Notes: a model not told the origin generated them from the letters alone. 64,000 nt of DNA from Micromonospora mirobrigensis (GCF_900091555.1 NZ_FMCX01000002.1:434001-498000); one strand, 5' to 3'; positions 24,655 to 33,786 are shown, counted from the stretch's first letter. Program-made: numbers and translations.

Positions 24655-25434
24655 GTGCGCACGGTTCGAAACGGTCCGCTCGCCGGGTTGGCCTGCCAGG
24701 TCGCCCTGCTGACGGCACTCGCCGCCACGGTCGGCCTCGGCGTCGCCGGCTGGCTGGTCGGCCTCGTACACGCCCTCGCGCAGTACGCGCTGCTGCGGCA
24801 CGGGCTGCGCCGCTCGGGCGCGGCCGGGCTGGGTCCCGCCGACCGGGTGACGCTGACCCGGGCGGTGCTCGCCGGCGGGGTGACCGCGCTGGTCGCCGAC
24901 TCCTTCGCCCACCCGGCGCCGGTGGCCGTGCTGGTGGCGCTGACGGCGGTGGCGCTCGCGCTGGACCGGGTCGACGGAGAGGTGGCCCGGCGCACCGGCA
25001 CGGCCAGCGCGTTCGGGGCGCGGTTCGACATGGAGGTCGACGCCTTCCTGATCCTGGTGCTCAGCGCGTACGCCGCGCCGACGGTCGGCGGTTGGGCGCT
25101 GGCCATCGGCGCCATGCGGTACGCCTTCGTCGCGGCGAGCGGGCCGCTGCCCTGGCTGCACGGCACGCTGCCGCCCCGGCAGTGGCGCAAGGTGGTGGCC
25201 GCCGTGCAGGGGGTGGCGCTGGCGGTGGTGGCCACCGGGCTGCTGCCGGCGGGCCTGTCGGTGGCGCTGGTGGCGGCGGCGCTGGCCCTGCTGGTCGAGT
25301 CGTTCGGGCGGGACGTGTGGTGGCTGTGGCGGCGCCGCCCGCGTTCGCTCCCCGCCGGCCGCGCTCCCGGCGATGCGGTCGCGCTGCTTCCCCACTCTCC
25401 CCCGGGGCTGCCCGCCGCGCGCCGAGCCGCCTGA
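24655..25434 (+). CDS. CDP-alcohol phosphatidyltransferase
   Basis: 259 residues, several membrane helices. The family signature D-x2-D-G-x2-A-R-x8-G-x3-D-x3-D is present in full (DRVDGEVARR, then GARFDMEVD), so all metal and CDP-binding residues are retained. GGAGG precedes the GTG at 24655. It transfers a phosphatidyl or similar group from a CDP-activated lipid or alcohol to an acceptor alcohol at the inner membrane. It is divergent from the pterin-like operon and followed by a sulfatase-fold enzyme, so it probably attaches or builds a polar lipid head group in the same pathway. The acceptor is unknown. Confidence 0.88.
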   Translation: MRTVRNGPLAGLACQVALLTALAATVGLGVAGWLVGLVHALAQYALLRHGLRRSGAAGLGPADRVTLTRAVLAGGVTALVADSFAHPAPVAVLVALTAVALALDRVDGEVARRTGTASAFGARFDMEVDAFLILVLSAYAAPTVGGWALAIGAMRYAFVAASGPLPWLHGTLPPRQWRKVVAAVQGVALAVVATGLLPAGLSVALVAAALALLVESFGRDVWWLWRRRPRSLPAGRAPGDAVALLPHSPPGLPAARRAA

Positions 25435-25456
25435 CCCCGTCGACCAGGAGGACACC

Positions 25457-27154
25457 GTGCGGACCGACACGACACCCCGTACCCCCGCCGAAGCGGAACC
25501 GGCCGACCAGCCGGACGGCGCGGCGGCGCAGGCCGGCCCCGGCCGGCGGTCGCGGGCCGCCGCGCTCGTCACCACCGGGCTGGCCGCGCTGCTGGTGCTG
25601 GCCGCGCTCACCGCGCCCGACCGGCTGGGCGGGCTCGACGCGAGCGGGTTCGTCCGCATCCCCGCCGAGGCGCTGCTGACCGCGGCGCTGCTGCTCGCCC
25701 TGCCCTGGCGGGCCGGCCGGGTGGTGGCGGCGTCGGCCGGTGCCGCGCTCGGCCTGCTGGCCGTGCTGAAGCTGCTCGACATGGGCTTCTTCGAGGCCCG
25801 GGACCGGCCGTTCGACCTGATGCAGGACTGGACGATGCTGGACGACGGGCTGAGCTTCCTCGCCGACTCGGTGGGGTCGGCGGGCGCCTGGGCGGTCGCC
25901 GTCGCGGCGGTGCTGCTCACCGCCGGGCTGGTGGTGGCGACCGCCCGGTCGGTGCTGCGGCTGGGCCGGTCGGCCCGCCGGCACCGCACCGCCACCACCC
26001 GGGTGGTGGCCGGCTTGACCGTCGTGTGGACGCTGTGCGCGCTGCTCGGGGTGCGGACCGCGCCGGGCGGACCGGTCGCCGACGCCAGCGCCAGCGCGCT
26101 CGTGGCCGACCACGTCGCCCAGGTACGCGCGGGTCTGCGCGACCGGGACACCTTCGCCGCCCGGATCGGCGTGGACGCCTTCGCCGACACCCCCGGCGAC
26201 CGGCTGCTCGGCGGGCTGCGCGGCAAGGACGTGGTGGTCTCCTTCGTGGAGAGCTACGGGCGGGTGGCCGTCGAGGACCCGGCCATCTCCCCCGGCGTGA
26301 ACCGGGTCCTCGACGACGGCACCCGGCGGCTGCGGGCCGCCGGCTTCGCCGCGCGCAGCGCGTACCTCACCTCGCCGACGGCCGGCGGGGGCAGCTGGCT
26401 GGCGCACGCGACGCTCCTGTCCGGCCTGCGGGTCGACAACGAGCAGCGGCACCGCGACCTGCTGGCCAGTGACCGGCTCACCCTCAACGGGGCGTTCCGC
26501 CGGGCCGGCTGGCAGACCGTCGGGGTGCTGCCCGCCGCCACCCAGCCCTGGCCGGAGGCGCGCTTCTACACCTACGACCGCTACTACGACGCGGCGCGGC
26601 TGGCCTACCGGGGGCCGAAGTTCAGCTACGCGCCGATGCCCGACCAGTACACATTGGCCACCTTCCAGCGGCTGGAGCGGGGCCGGCCCGGGCACGCCCC
26701 GCTGATGGCCGAGATCCCGTTGGTGTCCAGCCACACCCCGTGGGCGCCGCTGCCCGAGGTGGTCGGCTGGGACCGGGCCGGCGACGGTGGGGCGTACGCC
26801 GGGATGCCGGAGCGCGGCGAGTCACCCGACGAGGTGTGGCAGGACCCGGCCCGGGTACGCGCGGCGTACGGCCGGTCGATCCAGTACTCGGTCGGCGCGC
26901 TGGTCTCCTGGCTGGAGCGCTACGGCGACGACGAGCTGGTGCTGGTCTTCCTCGGCGACCACCAGCCCGCCCCGATCGTCACCGGCCCCGGGGCCAGCCG
27001 GGACGTGCCGGTGACCGTGGTGGCCCGGGACCCGGCGGTGCTGGACCGGATCGCCGGCTGGGGTTGGCAGGACGGGCTGCGCCCCGGCCCGGACGCGCCG
27101 GTGTGGCCGATGGACTCGTTCCGGGACCGCTTCCTCACCGCCTTCGCCCGCTGA
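25457..27154 (+). CDS. Sulfatase/alkaline-phosphatase-fold membrane enzyme (LTA-synthase-like)
   Basis: 565 residues. About four membrane helices occupy residues 35-205, followed by an extracytoplasmic alkaline-phosphatase-fold domain. The metal and nucleophile motifs are VVSFVESYGRV (metal Glu), YLTSPTAGGGSWLAHATLLSG (nucleophile Ser/Thr region) and LVFLGDHQPAP (metal Asp/His). This architecture resembles phosphoglycerol transferases and lipoteichoic-acid-synthase-like proteins, which move phospho-alcohol groups from lipids. AGGAGG precedes the GTG at 25457. It is 22 bases downstream of the phosphatidyltransferase and presumably completes or recycles a phospholipid-linked step outside the membrane. 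Confidence 0.85.
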   Translation: MRTDTTPRTPAEAEPADQPDGAAAQAGPGRRSRAAALVTTGLAALLVLAALTAPDRLGGLDASGFVRIPAEALLTAALLLALPWRAGRVVAASAGAALGLLAVLKLLDMGFFEARDRPFDLMQDWTMLDDGLSFLADSVGSAGAWAVAVAAVLLTAGLVVATARSVLRLGRSARRHRTATTRVVAGLTVVWTLCALLGVRTAPGGPVADASASALVADHVAQVRAGLRDRDTFAARIGVDAFADTPGDRLLGGLRGKDVVVSFVESYGRVAVEDPAISPGVNRVLDDGTRRLRAAGFAARSAYLTSPTAGGGSWLAHATLLSGLRVDNEQRHRDLLASDRLTLNGAFRRAGWQTVGVLPAATQPWPEARFYTYDRYYDAARLAYRGPKFSYAPMPDQYTLATFQRLERGRPGHAPLMAEIPLVSSHTPWAPLPEVVGWDRAGDGGAYAGMPERGESPDEVWQDPARVRAAYGRSIQYSVGALVSWLERYGDDELVLVFLGDHQPAPIVTGPGASRDVPVTVVARDPAVLDRIAGWGWQDGLRPGPDAPVWPMDSFRDRFLTAFAR

Positions 27155-27175
27155 CCCGTCCCCGGGCCCGGGCGG

Positions 27176-27886
27176 TCAGCCGGGCAGGAGGGCCTCGGCG
27201 CGGACCAGCCGTTCCAGCTCGGCGGTGGGGCGCACCCCGAGCTCCCGGTCCAGCGTCGCCCGGAACACCGCCAGCCGGCGCACCGCCTCGCTGTAGTTGT
27301 GCTCGGCCAGGTGCGCGACGATCAGCGCCCGGGTGGCGCTCTCCCGCAACGGCTCCAGGTGCACGGCGGTCAGCGCCACCTGGATCGCCTCACCCACCCG
27401 ACCCTCGGCGGTGAGCCGGGCGGCCAGCGCCTCCAGGGCGGACAGCCGCAGGTGGCGCAGCCGTTCCCGCTCGGCGAGCACCCAGTCGTCGTACCAGCCG
27501 GGGAGCAGTTCGCCGCCGAGGACGTCGCCGGCGCGCACCGGCCCGGCGGCGGCGTGGGCGAGCCGGTCGGCGGTGGCCGCCAGCGCCGCGACGTCGGTGC
27601 TCACGGCGTCGGAGAGGGCCAGCCGTTCCTCGCCGGTGACCAGCGGCACCGGGGCGAGCCGGTGCGCCCGCCACAGCGCGGTGCGCAGGTTGGCCCGGGC
27701 GCGTTCCTCGCCGGAGTCGGGCCAGAGCAGACCGGCCGCCTCGGCCCGGGCACGGTGCGGGTGCACGGCGAGCAGGGCGAGCAGCCGGCGGACGCTGTGC
27801 GGGGTGGGCAGGGAGCGGCCGTCGCGGTCGAGGACGAAACCGCCCAGCAGCCGCAGGGTGTACGGGACACGGTGCGTCGAGACCAT
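27176..27886 (-). CDS. Small BTAD/SARP-type transcriptional regulator
   Basis: 236 residues. An OmpR-like winged helix (YTLRLLGGFVLDRDGRSLPT, then VRRLLALLAVHPHRARAEAA and LLWPD, ERARANLRTALWRAHRL) is joined to a bacterial transcriptional activation domain of TPR-like helices (residues about 100-236, ending in LDRELGVRPTAELERLV). This is the short SARP layout without NB-ARC. SARPs activate specialised gene clusters. It lies on the same strand as, and 156 bases after, the last gene of the contractile-tail operon, so it may be that operon's regulator; the alternative target is the converging sulfatase operon. The start used is the ATG at 27886, with AAGGG upstream. Confidence 0.82.
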   Translation of the reverse strand: MVSTHRVPYTLRLLGGFVLDRDGRSLPTPHSVRRLLALLAVHPHRARAEAAGLLWPDSGEERARANLRTALWRAHRLAPVPLVTGEERLALSDAVSTDVAALAATADRLAHAAAGPVRAGDVLGGELLPGWYDDWVLAERERLRHLRLSALEALAARLTAEGRVGEAIQVALTAVHLEPLRESATRALIVAHLAEHNYSEAVRRLAVFRATLDRELGVRPTAELERLVRAEALLPG

Positions 27887-28042
27887 CGGGTGTGCCCTTC
27901 GGAGATCCCGCGTCGGGCTTCCCACGGTCCGCGCCGGCCCGGCACCCCGTCAACGCAGTGTCGCGACCATGACCACGGAGCGAACCGAACGGCGGCCCGG
28001 TCCGGCCGTTCAGCGCGGCGGGCCGCCCTCGGTCCGGGCCGG

Positions 28043-29176
28043 TCAGCGCAGCCGGGTCAGGGTCTGCGCGTACGCCGTCCACTCCGCCGCGTCGCCCATG
28101 CTGGCGCCGACCTGGTTCTCCTTCATGATGGAGACGACCCGCTCCGCCGGCAGCTCCGCCAGTTGGCCGATGGTGTTCACCCCCGACTTGGCCAGCGCCG
28201 CCCGGGCCCGGGTCGGTACGGCGGTGAGGGTGGCCACGTCGCCCTCGGCGACGCTCTGCAGGGCGGTGTCGACGCCGAGCGCGGCGGCCACCGCGGCCGG
28301 GGCGCCGGTGGTGGTCCGCACCATCGCCGCCTCCCGCTCGCCCAGCTCGACGACCATCGCGTCGAGGTTCTCGTAGACCCCGTCGGCGGGCAGCGCCTTG
28401 AGCACGTCGCGGACGTTGCGCCCGTCGGCCAGCTCCTCCTCGCCGAAGACCCGCACGAACTCGTCGATCCGCACCTGCTGCGGGAAGCGTCGCCGCGGGT
28501 CGACGTTCTCGTTGAGGTAGCGGCTGATCTGCCCGGCGCCGCGCAGCTTGGTGCCGGCGACCGCGTCCACCCCGACGGTCTCCACGGCGGGCAGCACGAT
28601 GGTGCCCTGCTTGGTCTGCCAGACGCTGACCTTCTTGTCGAGGAACATGGTGGTGCCCATGTACCGGCCGAAGTCCAGCGCCGCGAGCGGGTAGTTCGGG
28701 TACGTGTCGATGGTCAGCGGGCCGCCGGTGATCGCGCCGGAGTCGTGCACGGAGCTGTTGAGCCGGTTGAGTTCGGCGCGGATCTCGTCGAGCAGCTTGC
28801 GCACGCTGGCCCGCATCGCCGCCAGGCAGGAGAACGCCTTGGCCAGGTCGGTGCCGAGGTGGTCGAGGTCGTGCTCGATGCGGTGGAACCGCTCGTTGAA
28901 GCCCAACTCCCCGGTGGTCTGCCCGGCCTGCACCACGTCCTCGCCGTCGACCCAGTCGGTGTGGGCGAAGGTGCGGGCGAACGCCGGCGGGGCGCAGCCC
29001 GGTTCGACGGCGGGGAACGGCTCGGCGTAGTTGAAGACCCGCCTGGCGCTGCCGACGTTCTCGTAGATCCAGGAGGAGACCAGGACGCTGGCCTCCGACC
29101 TGTCGATCCCGGCCTTGGTGAAGGTCTCGTAGAGCTGGCCGACGGTCAGCCCGTCGTAGTTGATCTCGGTGGCCAT
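28043..29176 (-). CDS. Terminal gene of the contractile-tail operon, unknown 377-residue protein
   Basis: 377 residues, start ATG behind AGAGGGG. The N-terminal 120 residues are mixed helix (INYDGLTVGQLYETFTKAGI). A heptad-like helix around residues 95-135 (FHRIEHDLDHLGTDLAKAFS) suggests a short coiled coil. The middle is beta-rich. The last 60 residues (TRARAALAKSGVNTIGQLAE, then ERVVSIMKENQ) resemble a helix-hairpin-helix/SAM-like repeat. I recognise no tail-fibre or toxin family. By position (after gpI-like) it could be the receptor-binding or fibre component, or a cargo. It is separated from the gpI-like gene by 11 bases, so it is clearly part of the operon. Confidence 0.75.
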   Translation of the reverse strand: MATEINYDGLTVGQLYETFTKAGIDRSEASVLVSSWIYENVGSARRVFNYAEPFPAVEPGCAPPAFARTFAHTDWVDGEDVVQAGQTTGELGFNERFHRIEHDLDHLGTDLAKAFSCLAAMRASVRKLLDEIRAELNRLNSSVHDSGAITGGPLTIDTYPNYPLAALDFGRYMGTTMFLDKKVSVWQTKQGTIVLPAVETVGVDAVAGTKLRGAGQISRYLNENVDPRRRFPQQVRIDEFVRVFGEEELADGRNVRDVLKALPADGVYENLDAMVVELGEREAAMVRTTTGAPAAVAAALGVDTALQSVAEGDVATLTAVPTRARAALAKSGVNTIGQLAELPAERVVSIMKENQVGASMGDAAEWTAYAQTLTRLR

Positions 29177-29187
29177 GGGTGCCCCTC

Positions 29188-31521
29188 TCAGAGCTGGTCG
29201 TACACGCCGCGCGCTCGGCGCTGCCGGTACTGGCGGAAGGTGCGGGCGACGGCCGGGCGCAGCGGCTCGGCCACCCCGTCGCCGTCGAGGTCGACGTGGT
29301 CGCGGCGCAGGGCGTACGTGTTGATCTCGACCCCGAGCGGGCAGACCCGGCTCAGGACGTTCATCAGCCGCTCGTACTGGGCCAGGGTGAGCGCCACCCC
29401 GTCGGGCAGCTCCATCCGGAACTCGTACGGGTCGGTCCGGCCGGTGCGGACGTAGGAGAGCGCGACCACGGCGACCAGGCCGGGGGCGGTCGGCCGGAGC
29501 ACCGTCCGGCTGCCCACCGCCTTGATCTCCCCCGCCGCGCCGCCGAGGCCGACGGTGTACCAGCGGAACCCGGTGGCCCGCCGCTCGGCCAGGTTGATCC
29601 CGGCCTCGGGCAGGCCGATGACGCTGACCACCAGCAGCACCCGGTTGCCCGAGTCGACCAGGGGCAGCACCGCGGCGAGCCGGTTGTCCCGCAGCACGCC
29701 GACCAGCCGGGCCAGCCGGGCCACCGCCGCCGGCTGGTTGGCGACCAGGTCGGCGGAGAAGGCGGCGGGCAGCTCGACGGTCTCCACCAGCTCGTCGGGG
29801 AGCTGGTTCAGCGCGGCCACCACCGGCGCGGGGTCGCCGACGGCGGGCAGTCCGGCGGCGGCGAGGGCCAGCAGCACCGGCTGGCCGGCCGGTCGCGCCG
29901 GGACGGTGGCCCAGCGGCCGCGGGCCTGCGCGTCGGTCATCCCGGCCCACCCGGCCTCGCCGGCGCCGGTCCACGCCGCCGCCGCTCCGGCCAGCCCGGC
30001 GACCAGCAGGGCGTTGTTGCCCGGGTCGCCGGGGGCGTGGAACCGGGCCTGCACCGGGACCGCCGCCTGCACCGCGCCGGTGGCCGGGGCGGTGACCACC
30101 AGGCCCCGGGTGGGCAGGTGGGACAGGTAGAGGGTGGTCGAGTCGACCCGGTGCGCGGTCGGCAGCCCGCAGGCCCGCCAGAGCCAGGCCGCCTCCGGGT
30201 CGGCGGCGGCGGTCGGCACCCCGGCGGCGCGGGCGGCGGCGACCAGCGCCTCCGCGGTGCGGTCCGCCGTCGCGGCCCGCGCGGTGTCCAGCACCCGGGT
30301 ACGCAGGTCGGCCAGCTGGGCCGCGGTCGGCGGGACGACGTCGACGCCGAGGCCCAGCTCGTAGCGGCTGCCGCCGGCGTCGTCCTGGGCCCGCTTGACC
30401 TGCCAGGTGACCCCGGCGCCGAGGGCGCGGCAGACCCGCCCGGCCCGGTCCAGGGCCAGCGCCAGCGGCGGCGCGACGCCGTGCCCGCTGTCGAAGGTGT
30501 ACGACTGGCGCAGGCTGGCCCGCAGCGCGGTGATCTCGGTCAGCCGCCGGGCCGGCAGCGCGCGGGCGGCGTGGACGGTGTTGTTGGGTGGGGTGTTGGC
30601 CGGCAGGACCAGCCGGTCGCGGCGCAGCTGGGCGAGGAAGTTGGTGCGGTGCTGCGCCCCGCCCACCGCGACCAGGGCCACCGCCACGGCGAACTGGTCG
30701 TCCTCCTCGCGCAGGGTGAACCGGGCGCCGCCGGGCAGGTCGGCGAAGAGTCCGGCGTTCGGGTCGGCGGCCTCCCCGGGCCCGTTGAGCAGCCGGCGTA
30801 CCGCGCCGGGGGTGGGCAGCAGCAGCCGGCGGTACGGGCCGAGCCGCGCGGCGTACGCGGCGTCGGGTTCGCGGACCCGGTCGGGCAGCCGCCGGGCGTA
30901 GACCTCGCCGGCGCCGGCGTCGTACGCCAGCTCGTCGACGAACCGGGGCACCCCGACGTCGGCGCCGATCCGGTCCAGCGCGTCGCGGCGGGCGTGCGCC
31001 AGGGTCCGGTACGCGTGCACCTCGCGCAGCGTGCGGCGCAGCCGGTTCTTCTCGTACGCCAGCGCGTAGAGCAGCCGGCCCAGGTTGCCCTCGACCACGG
31101 CCAGCTCCACCAGCGCCCCGGCGGCGGCCCCGGTGACCGGGGTGAAGGCGCCGCCCTCGCCGGCGCGCTCCACCGCCACGCTCACCCCGAACGCGGCGAC
31201 CAGCGGCTCGGTGGCGGTGTCCGGGGCGAGCGCCGGCACCGAGGCGCCCGCCGTCGACCAGGGCGCGAAGACCCCGGCCGGCAGCGCGGACCCGCCGGTC
31301 GGGGTGACCCGGACCCGGACGCTCTCCTCGCCGAGGTCGCGGCGGAGCACCACGGTCAGCAGCGGGTGCCGGGTGGTCCAGTCGACCCGGGCGGTGCCGT
31401 CGGCGGCCAGCGGCACCACCACCCGTCGGACGGTTCCCGGGTAGGGGCCTTCGAGTTGGTCGACGAGGTTGCGTTCGACGGACGGGTCGGCGCCGTCGAC
31501 CGGTACGCGCGGGTCGGTCAT
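29188..31521 (-). CDS. Baseplate gpI/Afp12-like tail protein (large)
   Basis: 777 residues. Its position directly after gp47/J, and its phage-tail-protein-I-like segment (AYEKNRLRRTLREVHAYRTL, VPRFVDELAYDAGAGEVYAR, ARLGPYRRLLLPTPGAVRRL), fit the gpI/Afp12 baseplate role linking the baseplate to fibres. It is much longer than P2 gpI (about 180 residues) and contains additional Ala-rich helical and beta segments. The last 150 residues (FRWYTVGLGGAAGEIKAVGS, GVALTLAQYERLMNVLSRVC) may form a fibre-docking domain. Start ATG at 31521, seven bases after the J gene stop. The assignment rests mainly on gene order. Confidence 0.7.
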   Translation of the reverse strand: MTDPRVPVDGADPSVERNLVDQLEGPYPGTVRRVVVPLAADGTARVDWTTRHPLLTVVLRRDLGEESVRVRVTPTGGSALPAGVFAPWSTAGASVPALAPDTATEPLVAAFGVSVAVERAGEGGAFTPVTGAAAGALVELAVVEGNLGRLLYALAYEKNRLRRTLREVHAYRTLAHARRDALDRIGADVGVPRFVDELAYDAGAGEVYARRLPDRVREPDAAYAARLGPYRRLLLPTPGAVRRLLNGPGEAADPNAGLFADLPGGARFTLREEDDQFAVAVALVAVGGAQHRTNFLAQLRRDRLVLPANTPPNNTVHAARALPARRLTEITALRASLRQSYTFDSGHGVAPPLALALDRAGRVCRALGAGVTWQVKRAQDDAGGSRYELGLGVDVVPPTAAQLADLRTRVLDTARAATADRTAEALVAAARAAGVPTAAADPEAAWLWRACGLPTAHRVDSTTLYLSHLPTRGLVVTAPATGAVQAAVPVQARFHAPGDPGNNALLVAGLAGAAAAWTGAGEAGWAGMTDAQARGRWATVPARPAGQPVLLALAAAGLPAVGDPAPVVAALNQLPDELVETVELPAAFSADLVANQPAAVARLARLVGVLRDNRLAAVLPLVDSGNRVLLVVSVIGLPEAGINLAERRATGFRWYTVGLGGAAGEIKAVGSRTVLRPTAPGLVAVVALSYVRTGRTDPYEFRMELPDGVALTLAQYERLMNVLSRVCPLGVEINTYALRRDHVDLDGDGVAEPLRPAVARTFRQYRQRRARGVYDQL

Positions 31522-31528
31522 CGTCGCC

Positions 31529-32965
31529 TCACACGATCCGGAACGGCCGGGGGTCGTCCCGGTCGACGTAGACGGGCACCTGGTTGGCGGAGAGCACGGC
31601 GTTGGCGCCGACGGCCAGGCGCTGCACCCCGTCGCCGGTGGGGGCGGTGCCGGTGACCAGGGTGGCCGAGTCGGCGGGGAAGCGGACCAGCCGCAGGTCG
31701 CGGACGTCGGCGACGCCGGGCTCGTTCATCAGCGTCCAGATCACCTCGGCCACCCGGACCGGCTCGCCGAAGGGCAGCTCGTCGACGTAGCGGCGCAGCC
31801 GGGCGTGCAGCCGGGCGCGCAGCTCGGTGGCGGCGGTGGAGGCGTTGACGGTCTCCTTGGAGCCGGTGGGCAGCGGCAGGCCGCGGATCACCAGGTCGGC
31901 CTCCACCCCGATGCCGACCTCCTCGGCGCGTTCCACGGCGGCGAAGATGCCCACCGGGCGCAGGTCCTCGATGACCGACTCGACGGCGGCCTGCAACCCG
32001 TCGGGGCCCTCCCAGATCGCCGCGGCGGTGGGGGCGACCAGCACCGAGAAGTAGTACGGGTTGCCCAGGTCGCGTTCGGTGCTGAAGACCCGTTCGATGA
32101 AGTTGAAGTTGCCGAAGATGGACTGGTTGAGGTCGAGCCCGCCCCGGCCGTCGAAGACCTGCACCTGCCGTACGCCGGGAACGGTCGCCACGGCGAGCCC
32201 GATCGCCTCGGAGGTCCAGACCGACCGGGGTGCGGCGAGCAGCAGCTGCCGGTAGCGGACGTCGCCGACCTGGAGCTCGCCGCCGGTCAGCGGCGCGGTG
32301 TGGGTGATCTGGACCAGTTCGGAGCCGGCGGCCTGTTCGGCGTCGTCCAGGTCGGCCAGCAGGGTGTCGGCCCGGTTCCACCGGTCGATGCGCTGGCCGG
32401 GTTGGGCCGGGTCCAGGTTGTGCGACGGTCCGGGGTGGAACGCGGCCACGGCGGGGGTGCGTTGCGGCGTGGCGGCGGTGAGCACCACCGTCTCGTCGAG
32501 GGCCACGTGGTGCCCGCCGGGGGTGGAGAGCCGGGCCCCGCGGGGCAGGGTGAGCTGGTTGCGTCCGGCCGGCAGCGGCGCGGCCAGCTTCAGCGTGATC
32601 GTGCCGCGGGCCTGCTGGTAGGGGCGCGGGATGCCGAGTTCCTCGCCGAGGCGGGTCAGTCCGTCCCCGGTGGCCGAGACGGCGTAGGAGTTGTCGTAGA
32701 CGGCGGCGGCGACGGCCCAGTGCCGGGCGTCCTCCAGGGCGGCCAGTTCGAGGACCTTGCGCAGCACGGAGCCGGAGCCGAGGTCCACGTCGTCGCCGAG
32801 GAGCAGCCGGGCGGTGGCCAGCTTCTCGGCGAGCAGCCGGGCGAAGGACTTGGGCACGAAGCCGGTGTCGACGATGCCGAAGCCGGCCGATCCGGTGCTG
32901 CGCAGCGCCGCCGCGTCGACGGCGAGCACGTCGGCCAGCTCGGCCGGGAGGATGGGTTCAGACAC
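31529..32965 (-). CDS. Baseplate J/gp47-family protein
   Basis: 478 residues with the gp47/J pattern: an N-terminal region (FARLLAEKLATARLLLGDDV, then GSGSVLRKVLELAALEDARH), the conserved GDGLTRLGEELGIPRPYQQARGTI core, and a C-terminal beta-sandwich part (GEPVRVAEVIWTLMNEPGVADVRDLRL) typical of baseplate J. In contractile tails, J with gp25 forms the wedge that triggers sheath contraction. The GTG start overlaps the gp25 stop by eight bases. Confidence 0.9.
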   Translation of the reverse strand: MSEPILPAELADVLAVDAAALRSTGSAGFGIVDTGFVPKSFARLLAEKLATARLLLGDDVDLGSGSVLRKVLELAALEDARHWAVAAAVYDNSYAVSATGDGLTRLGEELGIPRPYQQARGTITLKLAAPLPAGRNQLTLPRGARLSTPGGHHVALDETVVLTAATPQRTPAVAAFHPGPSHNLDPAQPGQRIDRWNRADTLLADLDDAEQAAGSELVQITHTAPLTGGELQVGDVRYRQLLLAAPRSVWTSEAIGLAVATVPGVRQVQVFDGRGGLDLNQSIFGNFNFIERVFSTERDLGNPYYFSVLVAPTAAAIWEGPDGLQAAVESVIEDLRPVGIFAAVERAEEVGIGVEADLVIRGLPLPTGSKETVNASTAATELRARLHARLRRYVDELPFGEPVRVAEVIWTLMNEPGVADVRDLRLVRFPADSATLVTGTAPTGDGVQRLAVGANAVLSANQVPVYVDRDDPRPFRIV

Positions 32966-33446
32966 CGGGCAGCTCCCCCAGGCGCACCGCGAGCCGGTCG
33001 TCGGTGACGGTTTCGAACTGGACCTCCACCCGCAGGGTGCGGGAGGCGCGCAGGGCCGGGTCGGCGTCGATGCCGAGCCGGCCGTCGTCGAGGTTCACGT
33101 CGACGATCCGGCGGACCCGGGGATCGCGGTGCAGCAGGGTGATCACGGCGACCCGGACCTGCTCGCGGATCAGCACCGGCTCGATGTTCTCGGCGAGGGC
33201 GTTGAGCCCGTCGAAGCCGAACTCGGCGTCGAAGACGTTGGAGCCGCGCAGGGTGGTCAGCGCGACGGCCAGCGCCTGGGTGACGTTGTCCGGGCCGCGT
33301 ACCAGGTCCAGCACCCGGCCGTCGGGGCCGGCGGAGAAGGAGATGTCGCGGGTGATGTCGATGCCGGGCAGGGTCTCGGCGAAGGCGAGCCCCCAGCCGA
33401 GGTAGCGGTTGCGGGCGGTCTCGCGCTCGCGTTCGGTGCGGTCCAT
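32958..33446 (-). CDS. gp25/GPW-family baseplate wedge protein
   Basis: 162 residues. The gp25 fold signatures are LVRGPDNVTQALAVALTTLRGSNVFDAEFGFDGL (the EPR-like turn here reads NIEPVLIREQVR) and IREQVRVAVITLLHRDPRVRRIVDV. It starts one base after the PAAR-like stop and overlaps the J gene. gp25-like proteins nucleate sheath assembly on the baseplate and are among the most conserved components of contractile systems, so this call anchors the whole operon. Confidence 0.92.
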   Translation of the reverse strand: MDRTERERETARNRYLGWGLAFAETLPGIDITRDISFSAGPDGRVLDLVRGPDNVTQALAVALTTLRGSNVFDAEFGFDGLNALAENIEPVLIREQVRVAVITLLHRDPRVRRIVDVNLDDGRLGIDADPALRASRTLRVEVQFETVTDDRLAVRLGELPGV

Positions 33447-33447
33447 C

Positions 33448-33777
33448 TCAGACCGCCGTCAGCTTGCTCTGCCCGGCGGTGAAGCTCAGCGTGGGTTGGC
33501 TGCCGCTGGTGCTGCCGGTGCTCGTCTCCAGGGCCACCCCGGCGCCGTCGACCCTCAGCTTCCCGGCGGCGCTGCCGACCGAGACGACGGTCTGGCACTG
33601 GACGCTGGACGTGTTCGGGTCGGTCGGGGTGGTGCAGCCGGAGACCGTCTTGCCGTTGATCCCGTCGAGGCGGACCACCGGCGTGCCGCCGACGGTGAGG
33701 CGGGGTCGGCCGGTGGGGGTGACCGTGCCCTGGGCGGGGCAGCTCACGGTGCTGGAACTGATGAGGACCTTTGCCAC
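33448..33777 (-). CDS. PAAR-like spike tip protein
   Basis: 109 residues, strongly beta with regular Gly/Pro turns (LISSSTVSCPAQGTVTPTGR, RLTVGGTPVVRLDGINGKTV). Cysteines at CPAQG, SGCTTP and VQCQTV may help bind a metal at the tip. The size, fold pattern and location between the VgrG-like spike and gp25 fit a PAAR/DUF4280-like tip (Afp10 position). The start lies 9 bases after the spike gene stop. Confidence 0.8.
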   Translation of the reverse strand: MAKVLISSSTVSCPAQGTVTPTGRPRLTVGGTPVVRLDGINGKTVSGCTTPTDPNTSSVQCQTVVSVGSAAGKLRVDGAGVALETSTGSTSGSQPTLSFTAGQSKLTAV

Positions 33778-33786
33778 GGCTGCTCC

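Noticed and set aside
21092..24712. 1206-codon open frame on the plus strand
   Set aside because: Antisense to five well-supported minus-strand genes and continues through the 61-bp repeats.
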